This document shows positions 1 through 7,964 of a DNA stretch of 64,000 nt, one piece after another. The DNA lies in the NCBI RefSeq assembly GCF_900021165.1, contig NZ_FCOQ01000018.1:823305-887304 (forward strand), in the 5' to 3' direction. The DNA comes from Paenibacillus phocaeensis. GTDB lineage: Bacteria; Bacillota; Bacilli; Paenibacillales; Paenibacillaceae. Positions within the stretch are counted from its first letter, which is position 1, and each line of letters opens with the position of its first letter. The translations under genes and the position numbers were made by a program. The notes under the pieces were generated by a model. That model was not told the origin of the DNA, searched no databases, and worked only from the letters and a program-made list of their open reading frames with translations.

Positions 1-190
1 TTCATGGCTGATTTACAAAGTGGTGATGTTCGCAGAAAAGCTGGATGACTTCGCTTTTTCATTCCCGTGGAGCAGTATGATGGTCAGTGTGCTGGGTGTA
101 TTCCTTGTCGTTTTCATTACGATGCTGTACGCTACGGACAAGATCAGAAAAGAAAATATCATTGACGCACTTCGGGATGATATGACTTAA
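1..190 (+). CDS. FtsX-like ABC transporter permease, C-terminal fragment
   Basis: Only the last 62 codons are in the window; the gene starts upstream. The visible part has one hydrophobic segment (about residues 30-45 of the fragment, VLGVFLVVFITMLYA) followed by a charged tail ending in ENIIDALRDDMT. That is the usual end of MacB/FtsX-type ABC permeases, in which the last membrane helix is followed by a short KIRKENIIDALR-like cytoplasmic tail. The family call is inference from this tail; substrate and ATPase partner cannot be judged. The stop lies 173 bp before the FMN riboswitch, so it is not part of the rib operon. Confidence 0.6.
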   Translation, partial: SWLIYKVVMFAEKLDDFAFSFPWSSMMVSVLGVFLVVFITMLYATDKIRKENIIDALRDDMT

Positions 191-363
191 ATTAGCGGCG
201 GGAGTCCTTGCATTTTTCATTTTGTGGTGGTAACATTACCGCAGAGCCTGTGACAGGATTGGTCGGATCGTGGTAGGATTTTGGTGGGAGACAGTCAGAA
301 CCCAAACGACTATTACGCATCGCAAACCTAAAGGTTGTCATGGGATCCAATTAAATAAGCAGC

Positions 364-523
364 AATCCTTCGGGGCAGGGTGAAATTCCCTACCGACGGT
401 GATGGCGCATCGGATGGTTATCCGGTGTAGCACAAGTCCGTGACCCGCCAGCGCTCTAACAGCGTTTGCGGCTGAGCCGGTGAGATTCCGGGACCGACAG
501 TATAGTCTGGATGGGAGAAGGAA
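364..523 (+). promoter_or_regulatory. FMN riboswitch (RFN element)
   Basis: The conserved RFN blocks are present in order: TCCTTCGGGGCAGGGTG at the 5' side, CCCTACCGACGGTGATG, GTCCGTGACCCGCCAGCG, GGTGAGATTCCGGGACCGACAG, and the closing TAGTCTGGATGGGAGAAGGA. It binds flavin mononucleotide and switches off the downstream riboflavin genes. The aptamer is followed by about 220 nt and an intrinsic terminator (743-775) before ribD, so control is most likely by transcription termination. Confidence 0.96.
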
Positions 524-742
524 AACGCGGGAGCACGTACGTGATTTCATTTGCGACGGTGCTCATACCTAAAGAGCTTCAATTGATCAAGTTCTATTTT
601 TCACAAGGATTATTATTTTGTGAATGTTCTTGATGATGCCGGCTTTTTGTCTTTACGTTGTCGTCCTGTCGATTCAAGGACCTGTGGTGACAACGAGGAG
701 GCGAGGCGCTCTTTTGATTTTGCGTAGAACTACTCTCATGAT

Positions 743-775
743 CAACCCTGCCGGATTGCGGTAGGGTTGTTTTTG
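743..775 (+). terminator. Riboswitch-controlled terminator before ribD
   Basis: CAACCCTGCCG and CGGTAGGGTTG form an 11 bp stem (one G-T pair) with a 4 nt loop, followed by TTTTTG. It sits between the FMN aptamer and ribD and is the likely off-state of the switch. Confidence 0.85.
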
Positions 776-815
776 TATCTTTAGCGATACGGATTGGCGG
801 AAGGAGGGACGGCGG

Positions 816-1943
816 ATGAAAGTGATCGACGATGAATATTACATGGCGCTGGCGCTGGATATGGCAGAACGGGCGCTCGGACAAACCGGAACCAATCCGG
901 TTGTCGGCGCTGTTGTCGTCAAAGACGGAACGTTAGTAGGCCTCGGCATCCATCTGGAGAGGGGAACTCCGCATGCCGAAGTGCACGCCTTGAACATGGC
1001 CGGTTCCCGGGCGGAGGGCAGCACGGTCTATGTTACGCTGGAGCCTTGCAGTCATTACGGTTTGACACCACCTTGCGCGGAGCGATTGATTCAAGAGAAA
1101 GTCCGACGTGTCGTGGTTGCTTGCAAAGATCCGAATCCTCTCGTCGCCGGGAAAGGGATTGGATGGCTTCGCGCCGCTGGGATTGAGGTGGAAGTTGGTG
1201 TGCTGCGCGAGCGGGCTTTGAAGCTGAATCGTCGCTTTATTAAGTTCATCACGACCGGCATGCCGTATGTGACGATCAAATCCGCCAGCACGCTGGATGG
1301 GAAGCTTGCGAGCCGCACCGGGGACAGCAAATGGATCTCCAACGAGAAGGCGCGCGAAATCGTGCACACGATGCGCCACCGCCATCAGGCGATTATGGTC
1401 GGGGTTTCGACGATTGCCGCCGATGATCCGCAGCTAACGACCCGCTTGTCCGTTCCGGGCTTGTCGCCGATTCGCGTGATCGCGGATTCGACGCTGCGCA
1501 TCCCGGAGACGGCAAAGGTGCTGAGCGACGGGGCGGCGCCAACGTGGATTTTAACTACGGAGCAGGCGGACCCGGCCAAAGCCGAGCGCCTGGCCGGACG
1601 CGGCGCGGAGATCATCCGCTGCGGCAGCGGCCCGCGGGTGGATCTCCGGGAAGCGCTCAAGCAGCTTGGCAAACGGGGAATTTCCTCCGTACTTGTCGAA
1701 GGGGGAGGACAACTGAACGGCTCGCTGTTGGAACAGCAGCTCGTTGATGAAATCGTCCTGTTCTATGCCCCTAAGCTCGTGGGCGGTAGCGAAGCACCTG
1801 CAAGCTTTCGTTTCTCTGGCTATGATTTCATGCGAGAGGCTGTCTCCTTGCGCGACATGGAAGTGGAACAAATCGGGGATAATGTGTGCATCCGAGGAAT
1901 CCCGGTCTGGGCGCAGGCTGAAAGGAAGGAGGGAGATCACTGA
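816..1943 (+). CDS. ribD: Bifunctional diaminohydroxyphosphoribosylaminopyrimidine deaminase / 5-amino-6-(5-phosphoribosylamino)uracil reductase
   Basis: Catalyses the second and third steps of riboflavin synthesis from GTP: deamination of the pyrimidine, then NADPH-dependent reduction of the ribose. The 375-residue protein has the zinc deaminase domain first (HAE at residues 53-55 and PCxxxGxxPPC at 77-87) and the RibD reductase domain after about residue 150 (TIKSASTLDGK, then VEGGGQLNGSLL). Length is typical. The ATG follows AAGGAGGGACGGCGG. First gene of the operon behind the FMN riboswitch; its TGA overlaps the ribE ATG by one base. Confidence 0.97.
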   Translation: MKVIDDEYYMALALDMAERALGQTGTNPVVGAVVVKDGTLVGLGIHLERGTPHAEVHALNMAGSRAEGSTVYVTLEPCSHYGLTPPCAERLIQEKVRRVVVACKDPNPLVAGKGIGWLRAAGIEVEVGVLRERALKLNRRFIKFITTGMPYVTIKSASTLDGKLASRTGDSKWISNEKAREIVHTMRHRHQAIMVGVSTIAADDPQLTTRLSVPGLSPIRVIADSTLRIPETAKVLSDGAAPTWILTTEQADPAKAERLAGRGAEIIRCGSGPRVDLREALKQLGKRGISSVLVEGGGQLNGSLLEQQLVDEIVLFYAPKLVGGSEAPASFRFSGYDFMREAVSLRDMEVEQIGDNVCIRGIPVWAQAERKEGDH

Positions 1944-2620
1944 TGTTTACAGGACTTGTGGAGGAAATCGGCATAATGAAATCGATCAGCCGCAAGGGCG
2001 AGGCGATGCTGCTAAACCTCTCGGCCAAGGTTGTCACGGAAGGCATCAAGCTGGGCGACAGCATCTCGGTTAACGGGGTATGCTTAACCGCCACTTCGTT
2101 CGACGCTTCCTCTTTTACGGTGGATGTGATGCCGCAAACGTACCGCAACACCAACCTGAAGGATTTGAAGCCCGGGAGCCGCGTTAATCTGGAGCGGGCA
2201 ATGGCAGCAAACGGGAGATTCGGCGGCCATATCGTTCAGGGGCATGTCGACGGAGTCGGCACCATCGTCGGAACGAGTCAGGATCAGAATGCGGTCGTGT
2301 ATACTATCAAGCCCCATAAGCCGTCTTTGTTCAAATACATTATTCCAAAAGGTTCGATCGCCGTGGACGGCATCAGCTTGACGGTGGTGGAAGCGCACGG
2401 CGGCACGTTTACGATCTCGATCATCCCGCATACGTTGGCCGAAACGGTGCTGGCCTTCAAGCGGGCCGGGGACACGGTCAATCTGGAATGCGACGTGCTC
2501 GGGAAATACGTGGATCATCTGCTGAAGCATGGCAGAGGTGGCGTTGATGAGGAAGAGGTAAGCGACGGCGGGGAGTCGGGAATCAACCTGCCTTTTCTGG
2601 CCGCGAACGGGTTTGTTTAA
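1943..2620 (+). CDS. ribE: Riboflavin synthase, alpha subunit
   Basis: Dismutates two 6,7-dimethyl-8-ribityllumazine molecules to riboflavin. 225 residues with the two repeated lumazine-binding barrels: the first opens with MFTGLVEEIG and contains VNGVCLTAT; the second begins near residue 98 (GHVDGVGTI) and contains VDGISLTVV. Translationally coupled to ribD through TGATG. The C-terminal tail after KYVDHLL is acidic and somewhat longer than the minimum. Followed by 541 bp of repeats before ribBA, an unusual break in this operon. Confidence 0.96.
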   Translation: MFTGLVEEIGIMKSISRKGEAMLLNLSAKVVTEGIKLGDSISVNGVCLTATSFDASSFTVDVMPQTYRNTNLKDLKPGSRVNLERAMAANGRFGGHIVQGHVDGVGTIVGTSQDQNAVVYTIKPHKPSLFKYIIPKGSIAVDGISLTVVEAHGGTFTISIIPHTLAETVLAFKRAGDTVNLECDVLGKYVDHLLKHGRGGVDEEEVSDGGESGINLPFLAANGFV

Positions 2621-2688
2621 TGAAGGCTGGGGCGTTATGCGATTGATTGGCGCCGAACGAGAACCTATCCCGTTTTGGCTGTAACTTG

Positions 2689-2871
2689 TAACGGAACGGA
2701 GAGCTCTTATTGTCTCATTTCCCGGCAATTTCCCGATATAGCGGAACTCAGAGACCTTATTGAGGTCAATTGGCAGTAAATCGGCCGTACAGTCTCGAAA
2801 TAAGACCTCCTGGTTCCGTTAGAGCAAGAATCGCCCAATTTGCAGCGAAATAACGTCTCTGAGTTCCGTTA
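2689..2871 (+). repeat. Interspersed repeat family 2, copy 1 (F-F-R-R modules)
   Basis: Four related ~24 bp modules: two forward (TAACGGAAC..AG..CTTATT at 2689-2711 and 2739-2761) and two reverse-complement (GAAATAA..CT..GTTCCGTTA at 2797-2821 and 2847-2871). The forward pair and the reverse pair can fold into a long imperfect hairpin. A second copy with the same module order lies at 60626-60808. Spacers between modules are not conserved. No reading frame runs through it. Confidence 0.85.
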
Positions 2872-2890
2872 GCCAGGCACCCAGGACCCA

Positions 2891-3140
2891 CTCGCCGCCG
2901 AAACCGCCGCTTTGAGTTGCTTCGTGATCCGAAGAACGGCATTTTGAGCTACCGCTTCAATAGAAGTTCAAAAAGTCGAATTTGGAGCACCAAGAAGGTT
3001 GGATGAAGCTAGGGACAGAGCAGCGGAGCGTAGCTGGAAGCTACGTGAGCAGCGGAGGGCCCGGCTGAATTCAAGATTCGCCGCCGAAACCGCCGCTCTG
3101 AGTTGTTGCTCCGTGATCCGAAGACGGCATTTTGAACTAC
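2891..3140 (+). repeat. Interspersed repeat family 1, copy C
   Basis: One complete unit (2921-3109, 189 bp) flanked by the tail of a preceding unit (2891-2920) and the head of a following one (3110-3140), so it looks like the remains of a tandem array. Shares with the copies at 25256-25653 the block GGTTGGATGAAGCTAGGG, the hairpin CGTAGC-TGGAA-GCTACG, and the flanking inverted repeat around TTTGARCT/AGTTCAAAA. It ends 10 bp before the ribBA ribosome-binding site. Confidence 0.88.
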
Positions 3141-3161
3141 ATATCATAAGGAGGGGAAGAG

Positions 3162-4400
3162 ATGAGTGATATTGTATTAGACCGGGTCGAAGAAGCCATT
3201 TACGAACTGATGCGGGGCAAGGTCATCATCGTCGTTGACGACGAAGACCGGGAAAACGAAGGAGACTTTGTAGCCCTGGCTGAGAAAGCAACGCCCGAGG
3301 TGATCAACTTCATGATCACCCAAGGCCGCGGTCTGGTCTGCCTGCCGATTACGGCTGAACGGGCAGAAGAGCTGGACCTGCAGCCGATGGTGGCGCAAAA
3401 TACCGATAACCACGGGACGGCCTTTACCGTTTCCATTGACCATAAGGAGACAACGACAGGGATCTCGGCATATGAGCGTTCCTTGACGGTGAAGGCGATC
3501 ATGGATCCCAACGCCAAGGCTTCGGATTTCCGCCGGCCGGGCCACATGTTCCCGCTGATTGCCAAGAAGGGCGGCGTGCTGCGGCGCGCCGGACATACGG
3601 AAGCAGCGGTTGACTTGGCTCGGATGTGCGGTGCGTATCCGGCTGGCGTGATCTGCGAAGTGATCAAGGAAGACGGGACGATGGCCCGGCTGCCGGATCT
3701 GGTGGAAATCGCGAAAACCCATGATCTGAAAATGATCAGCGTCAAGGACCTGATTCATTACCGCAATGAGAAGGAGAAGCTGGTCACCCGCGAGGTTGAG
3801 GTGCGCATGCCAACCGATTACGGTGAATTCCGCGCCGTCGCTTATACCAACGACGTGGACAACAAGGAACATGTCGCCCTGGTTAAAGGCGAAATTCATG
3901 GCGACGAACCGGTGCTGGTCCGGGTGCATTCCGAGTGTCTGACCGGGGACGTATTCCATTCCCACCGCTGCGACTGCGGCCCGCAGTTCGAAGCCGCCCT
4001 GCGTCAGATTGAGGAGGCAGGCAGAGGGGTGCTGTTGTATATGCGCCAGGAAGGCCGGGGCATCGGCTTGATCAACAAGCTGAAGGCCTACAAGCTGCAG
4101 GAGCAAGGCTTCGATACGGTCGATGCCAACCTGAAGCTCGGATTTCCGGCGGACCTGCGCGATTACGGAATCGGGGCGCAAATCCTCAAGGATTTGGGGA
4201 TCCGTCAAATCCGCTTGATGACCAACAACCCGCGGAAGATTAAAGGCTTGGAAGGATACGGGCTGGAGGTTGTAGAACGCGTTCCGATTCAAATGAAGGA
4301 GAACGAGGATAACACCAAATACCTGCACACCAAACAAGCCAAATTGGGACATATGCTTACCTTTGATGATTTGGAGCAGGACGAATCCTCCCGCGTTTAA
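3162..4400 (+). CDS. ribBA: Bifunctional 3,4-dihydroxy-2-butanone 4-phosphate synthase / GTP cyclohydrolase II
   Basis: Supplies both precursors of riboflavin: DHBP from ribulose 5-phosphate and the pyrimidine from GTP. 412 residues. The N-terminal DHBP synthase half carries [12 protein letters not shown] (about 26-37) and [11 protein letters not shown] (about 141-151). The C-terminal GTP cyclohydrolase II half (from about residue 205) has the zinc site [15 protein letters not shown] and [12 protein letters not shown] follows ATAAGGAGGGG. Although in the rib cluster, it is separated from ribE by 541 bp of repeats, so it may rely on read-through or a promoter not resolved here. Confidence 0.97.
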   Translation: MSDIVLDRVEEAIYELMRGKVIIVVDDEDRENEGDFVALAEKATPEVINFMITQGRGLVCLPITAERAEELDLQPMVAQNTDNHGTAFTVSIDHKETTTGISAYERSLTVKAIMDPNAKASDFRRPGHMFPLIAKKGGVLRRAGHTEAAVDLARMCGAYPAGVICEVIKEDGTMARLPDLVEIAKTHDLKMISVKDLIHYRNEKEKLVTREVEVRMPTDYGEFRAVAYTNDVDNKEHVALVKGEIHGDEPVLVRVHSECLTGDVFHSHRCDCGPQFEAALRQIEEAGRGVLLYMRQEGRGIGLINKLKAYKLQEQGFDTVDANLKLGFPADLRDYGIGAQILKDLGIRQIRLMTNNPRKIKGLEGYGLEVVERVPIQMKENEDNTKYLHTKQAKLGHMLTFDDLEQDESSRV

Positions 4401-4463
4401 GAATAAAGCCGTTTATTGAAGAAATAATCCACTAACCCACTTATAGAAAGGTTTGATTCATTC

Positions 4464-4931
4464 ATGGCAAACGTATTTGAAGGACATTTAGTATCGGAAG
4501 GGTTAAAATACGCGATTGTTGTTGGGCGGTTCAACGAATTCATTACCAGCAAGCTGCTGTCCGGTGCGCTGGATGCTTTAAAACGCCACGGGGCCAAAGA
4601 GGAAGAAATCAACGTGGCCTGGGTGCCCGGGGCATTTGAAATCCCGTTTGCGGCGCAGAAGTTGGCCGAAAGCGGCAAATACGACGCGGTGATCACGCTG
4701 GGCACCGTCATCCGCGGCTCCACCACACATTACGATTATGTGTGCAACGAAGTCGCCAAAGGCGTTGCCGCCGTTGGACTTAAAACCGGAGTACCGACGA
4801 TCTTCGGCGTCGTGACCACCGAAAACATCGAGCAAGCGATCGAACGCGCGGGGACCAAAGCGGGTAACAAAGGCTGGGATGCCGCGATGGCGGCCATCGA
4901 GATGGCGAACTTGACGAAACAGCTGAACTAG
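4464..4931 (+). CDS. ribH: 6,7-dimethyl-8-ribityllumazine synthase
   Basis: Condenses DHBP with the ribitylaminopyrimidine to give lumazine, the substrate of RibE; forms an icosahedral shell in related bacteria. 155 residues, normal for the family, with VVGRFNEFI near the start, WVPGAFEIP at about 52-60, and [14 protein letters not shown] at about 77-90, which holds the catalytic histidine. Starts 63 bp after ribBA and ends the operon; a strong terminator follows. Confidence 0.97.
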   Translation: MANVFEGHLVSEGLKYAIVVGRFNEFITSKLLSGALDALKRHGAKEEEINVAWVPGAFEIPFAAQKLAESGKYDAVITLGTVIRGSTTHYDYVCNEVAKGVAAVGLKTGVPTIFGVVTTENIEQAIERAGTKAGNKGWDAAMAAIEMANLTKQLN

Positions 4932-4942
4932 TGCTTATCTTA

Positions 4943-4980
4943 ATGTAGTACCCCGGATTCGCAGGGGTACTACATTTTTC
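4943..4980 (+). terminator. Terminator of the rib operon
   Basis: AATGTAGTACCCC pairs with GGGGTACTACATT (13 bp stem) around a short loop, followed by TTTTC. The symmetry and flanking A/T suggest a strong hairpin. Confidence 0.92.
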
Positions 4981-4982
4981 TT

Positions 4983-5010
4983 TTGCAACAAACCATTTTT
5001 AAGGTAAACT
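4983..5010 (+). promoter_or_regulatory. Candidate sigma-A promoter for scpAB
   Basis: TTGCAA (4983-4988), 16 bp spacer, TAAACT (5005-5010), placed between the rib terminator and scpA. Both boxes are imperfect, so this is a reasonable but unproven call. Confidence 0.35.
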
Positions 5011-5049
5011 TATGTACATACATGTTTGCTTACGGGTGGAGGATGTTCA

Positions 5050-5847
5050 TTGACGACAGTAACGTACAAGCTGGAAACTTTCGAGGGTCCGCTGGATTTG
5101 CTCTTGCACCTCATCGATAAAGCGGAGATTGATATCCATCAGATCTCGATCAGCGAGATTACCGATCAGTACCTCGAATATTTACAAGACATGCAGGAGC
5201 TTGAGCTGGAGGTGACCAGCGAATTTCTGGTCATGGCGGCGACGCTGCTGTCGATCAAGAGCAAACAGCTGCTGCCCAAACCACCCGTGATCGAATTGGA
5301 TGATGAATTCGATTATTTGCTTGAGGATGAGGAAGACCCGCGGGACGAGCTGATCCGCAAGCTGATCGAATATCGCAAGTATAAAGGAATCGCCGAGCAT
5401 TTGCATGAGCGCGAATGGGAACGAAGTTTAATTTTCTCCAAGGAACCGGAGGATTTAACCCCGTTTATGCCGGAAGTGCAGGAGAATCCGGTCAAAGGAC
5501 TGCACGCCGCCGACTTGATCGCCGTCTTTCAGAAGGCGATTCGCCGGGCTGCCAAGCGGAACACGGTCGCTCGAATTCATCGCGACGAGATCTCCGTCAA
5601 GGACCGAATCAAGGAGGTCGTATCCGCGCTTGAGCAGGCGGGCAAGGGGGGGCGGCTGTTATTTTCCAAGCTGCTGCACCCCGAGATGTATCGGCATGAA
5701 ATCGTCGTGACATTTCTGGCTGTACTGGAGTTGATGAAGATGAAACAAATCGTCTGCTATCAGAACAAGCTGTTCGACGACATTGTTATGGAGTGGAGAG
5801 GGGAAGGAAAGATCGATGAATTTTCAGGAATTGAAATCGATTATTGA
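5050..5847 (+). CDS. scpA: Segregation and condensation protein A (kleisin)
   Basis: Kleisin subunit that bridges the SMC heads and recruits ScpB; acts in chromosome compaction and segregation on the nucleoid. The chosen TTG start gives 265 residues beginning MTTVTYKLETFEGPLDLLLH, the conserved N-terminus, and lies 7-8 bp after GGGTGGAGG; an in-frame TTG at 5026 precedes that site and is unlikely. The C-terminal winged-helix part (about 170-250, ending VTFLAVLELMKMKQI) binds the SMC cap. Its 3' end overlaps scpB by 32 bp, so the two are translationally coupled. Confidence 0.95.
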   Translation: MTTVTYKLETFEGPLDLLLHLIDKAEIDIHQISISEITDQYLEYLQDMQELELEVTSEFLVMAATLLSIKSKQLLPKPPVIELDDEFDYLLEDEEDPRDELIRKLIEYRKYKGIAEHLHEREWERSLIFSKEPEDLTPFMPEVQENPVKGLHAADLIAVFQKAIRRAAKRNTVARIHRDEISVKDRIKEVVSALEQAGKGGRLLFSKLLHPEMYRHEIVVTFLAVLELMKMKQIVCYQNKLFDDIVMEWRGEGKIDEFSGIEIDY

Positions 5848-6538
5848 GGGGCTGCTGTTCCTGGCAGGGGAAGAAGGCTTAAGCCTGAAACAGCTGGCCG
5901 AAGTGACGGAACAACGGCAGGAGGTGGTTTCGGATGCCCTGCTCGACATGAAGACGTCCTTCGAGCGAGCTGGCAGAGGACTGCAAATTGTGCAGATTGC
6001 CGGGAACTACCAGCTGGCGACGCTTCCGGAACACGCCCCCTATTTCGAACGTCTGGCTTATTCGCCCTCGCGTTCGACCTTATCCCAGGCTGCGCTCGAG
6101 ACGTTATCGATCATCGCCTACCGTCAACCCATTACCCGGGTGGAGATCGAGGAGATCCGCGGAGTGAAATCCGAGAGGGCTATTCATTCGCTGGTGAATA
6201 AGGATCTGATCGAGGAGGTTGGCCGCGCTGAAGCGATTGGACGCCCGATTCTTTATGGCACAACCAAAGCGTTCCTGGATTACTTCGGGTTGGCTAGCCT
6301 GAAGGATCTACCGGATTTGGCCGACTTCGAGAGCGCGGAGCAGCTTGAGGAAGAAACGCAATTGCTGTTTCAGCGGCTGGAAGAACAGCAACTGACCTTC
6401 GACGACGTCAACGGTGAGGTTTTAGCGCCTCAGGAAGAGCCGCAAGCGAAGCGGGAAGAAGAAGTGCATGAAGGATTCCAAGAAGAACCGCAAGAAGGGC
6501 TGCAAGAGCAGCCGCAGGGGAACGAAAACGATCACTAA
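5816..6538 (+). CDS. scpB: Segregation and condensation protein B
   Basis: Winged-helix homodimer that binds ScpA in the SMC-ScpAB condensin. The start MNFQELKSIIEGLLFLAGEEG is chosen because GGGGAAGG lies just upstream, giving 240 residues. Core motifs include LETLSIIAYRQPITR and EIRGVKSERAI (about 95-125) and GRPILYGTT (about 145). After about residue 190 there is an acidic, glutamine-rich tail with repeated QEEPQ-like elements, longer than in B. subtilis and probably disordered. Confidence 0.95.
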   Translation: MNFQELKSIIEGLLFLAGEEGLSLKQLAEVTEQRQEVVSDALLDMKTSFERAGRGLQIVQIAGNYQLATLPEHAPYFERLAYSPSRSTLSQAALETLSIIAYRQPITRVEIEEIRGVKSERAIHSLVNKDLIEEVGRAEAIGRPILYGTTKAFLDYFGLASLKDLPDLADFESAEQLEEETQLLFQRLEEQQLTFDDVNGEVLAPQEEPQAKREEEVHEGFQEEPQEGLQEQPQGNENDH

Positions 6539-6559
6539 AAATGAATGGGTGTTATGAAA

Positions 6560-6586
6560 GCCGGAGAGGAACCTCCGGTTTTTTTG
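6560..6586 (+). terminator. Terminator after scpB
   Basis: GCCGGAG and CTCCGG(T) form a short stem with loop AGGAAC, followed by TTTTTTT. Because the terminator lies here, the next gene must start 3' of it. Confidence 0.85.
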
Positions 6587-6649
6587 TGCTTCATTGTTGT
6601 GAAGTCAACATCCCAACGAATTTTTTCCTATTGGGGAAGCCATACTACG

Positions 6650-7372
6650 ATGGAGAATTTTTATCTGATAGGTATGGAGGGCTTTCCCGTGTGGATTTGG
6701 CTCGGAGGCATCCTGATCCTGCTGCTGCTTATAGCCGCCTTGATTTTGCTGTCTACCATCACGCTTCAATTAACCCTGCGCAAGAAGAACCGGGACGATA
6801 CGATTCTGCTGGATGTCACGATGCTTTATGGCTTTGTCCATCTGCGTTATCAGGTGCCCTCCATTTGGTTGAAGAATTGGAGCGACGGCCTGCAAATCGA
6901 GGAAGATCGGCCCGGGAACGTATTGCAGAAAGAGTCTTCCAGCGTTGACCAGCAAGTGAACAAGGATCAGGTTCAGCAATGGAAAGACCAGTTCGATCGG
7001 ATGCTTAAGGCGACCAGCGGGTTGCGGGTTTGGCTTCGGGCCACACTTCGGCGCGTATCGTTCCACCAACTGGAATGGTCAACAAACGTCGGTTTGCAGG
7101 ACGCGGCTCATACGGCGACCTTGACCGGAGCTCTATGGGGGGTCAAAGCCACGCTCATCGGGTGGCTCAGTCATCACATTCGATTAAAGCAAAGACCTAA
7201 GCTTTTTGTCGTTCCGGTATTTGACGGTACGCCGTTATTTTCCATGGAACTTCGCTGCATAGCGGAAATTCGCTGCGGTTATGCTATATATGCTGGACTG
7301 GTACTTATAGTTCGCGTGCTAAAAGTGAAGGGAGGAGTGAAGAAATGGCTGACCATCCTATTCAAGGGTTAA
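6650..7372 (+). CDS. ytfI: DUF2953 membrane protein, YtfI-like
   Basis: YtfI precedes ytfJ in B. subtilis and is linked to sporulation, but its activity is not known. The frame is open further upstream, but a terminator lies at 6560-6586, so the ATG at 6650 (MENFYLIGMEGF, with GGGGAAG 10 bp before) is chosen; ATG at 6674 is an alternative. One strong N-terminal membrane helix (about 13-38) is followed by a soluble part with LLDVTMLYGFVHLRYQVP. A second hydrophobic stretch lies near the C-terminus. It overlaps ytfJ by 28 bp. Confidence 0.75.
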   Translation: MENFYLIGMEGFPVWIWLGGILILLLLIAALILLSTITLQLTLRKKNRDDTILLDVTMLYGFVHLRYQVPSIWLKNWSDGLQIEEDRPGNVLQKESSSVDQQVNKDQVQQWKDQFDRMLKATSGLRVWLRATLRRVSFHQLEWSTNVGLQDAAHTATLTGALWGVKATLIGWLSHHIRLKQRPKLFVVPVFDGTPLFSMELRCIAEIRCGYAIYAGLVLIVRVLKVKGGVKKWLTILFKG

Positions 7373-7824
7373 TGCAAACTGCCATGGAAAACATCAAGGA
7401 AATGGTTGATGTTAACACGATTGTGGGCGAGCCAGTTGAAACGCCGGACGGCAGTGTCATTCTGCCGATCAGCCGAGTCGGTTTTGGTTTTGCCGCCGGG
7501 GGTAGTGATTTCAATATTGAGGACGGCCAGGATAAATCGGCTTCTGATACGTCCGAGCACGGCAAAGCCCGTCCGTTTGGCGGCGGCAGCGGCGGCGGGG
7601 TCTCGATCAATCCGATCGCGTTCCTCGTCGTTGGGAAGCCGGGGGTACACATCGTTCCGCTCGATAACCAGACCCATCTGGTCGAAAAAATCATCGATTC
7701 GGTCCCTGGTGTCATCGACAGAATCCAGTCCATGTTCCCGAACCAACAGGCAACGGAACAAGCCGCACAACAACAAGCGATGCAGGAATCGGCTGCCCGA
7801 ACCAGCGTCAATCCGTTCGCCTAA
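7345..7824 (+). CDS. ytfJ: GerW family sporulation protein YtfJ
   Basis: YtfJ/GerW proteins are made in the forespore and are needed for normal spore germination in some bacilli. 159 residues: MADHPIQGLMQTAMENIKEMVDVNTIVGEP is the hallmark N-terminus, followed by a PDGSVILPISRVGFGF block, a glycine-rich loop (about 75-85) and the INPIAFLVV hydrophobic segment. A glutamine/alanine-rich tail follows. ATG lies 6 bp after GGGAGGAGTGAAG. Translationally coupled to the YtfI-like gene. Confidence 0.93.
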   Translation: MADHPIQGLMQTAMENIKEMVDVNTIVGEPVETPDGSVILPISRVGFGFAAGGSDFNIEDGQDKSASDTSEHGKARPFGGGSGGGVSINPIAFLVVGKPGVHIVPLDNQTHLVEKIIDSVPGVIDRIQSMFPNQQATEQAAQQQAMQESAARTSVNPFA

Positions 7825-7839
7825 ACACCTTTCGACCGT

Positions 7840-7874
7840 TGATCCTTTCCGGGCTGCCGGGAGGGGTCTTTTTC
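7840..7874 (+). terminator. Terminator after ytfJ
   Basis: GATCCTTTCC pairs with GGAGGGGTC (with G-T pairs), followed by TTTTTC. Confidence 0.65.
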
Positions 7875-7892
7875 TTGATTCCAAGGTGGGAC

Positions 7893-7919
7893 ATACTCTC
7901 TTGGATCATCGCATATAAG
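7893..7919 (+). promoter_or_regulatory. Candidate sigma-E promoter for dacB
   Basis: ATACT (7893-7897), 14 bp spacer, CATATAAG (7912-7919). This resembles the mother-cell sigma-E pattern (ATATT / CATACAnT) and fits the known sigma-E control of the dacB-spmAB operon in B. subtilis. The -10 box is imperfect. Confidence 0.4.
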
Positions 7920-7964
7920 TAAACAAGGACTAGCTACAGTACCTGTTACCGGAGGAATCAGCTT

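Noticed and set aside
594..884. Minus-strand 96-codon frame in the rib leader
   Set aside because: Overlaps the riboswitch platform and ribD; composition is not coding-like.
3177..4352. 391-codon minus-strand frame across ribBA
   Set aside because: Mirror of ribBA; a common effect of its codon usage. Similar long mirrors at 16049-17041, 29666-30955 and 53416-54552 were rejected for the same reason.
5026..5049. Upstream TTG start of scpA
   Set aside because: Contains the ribosome-binding site of the TTG at 5050, after which the conserved sequence begins.
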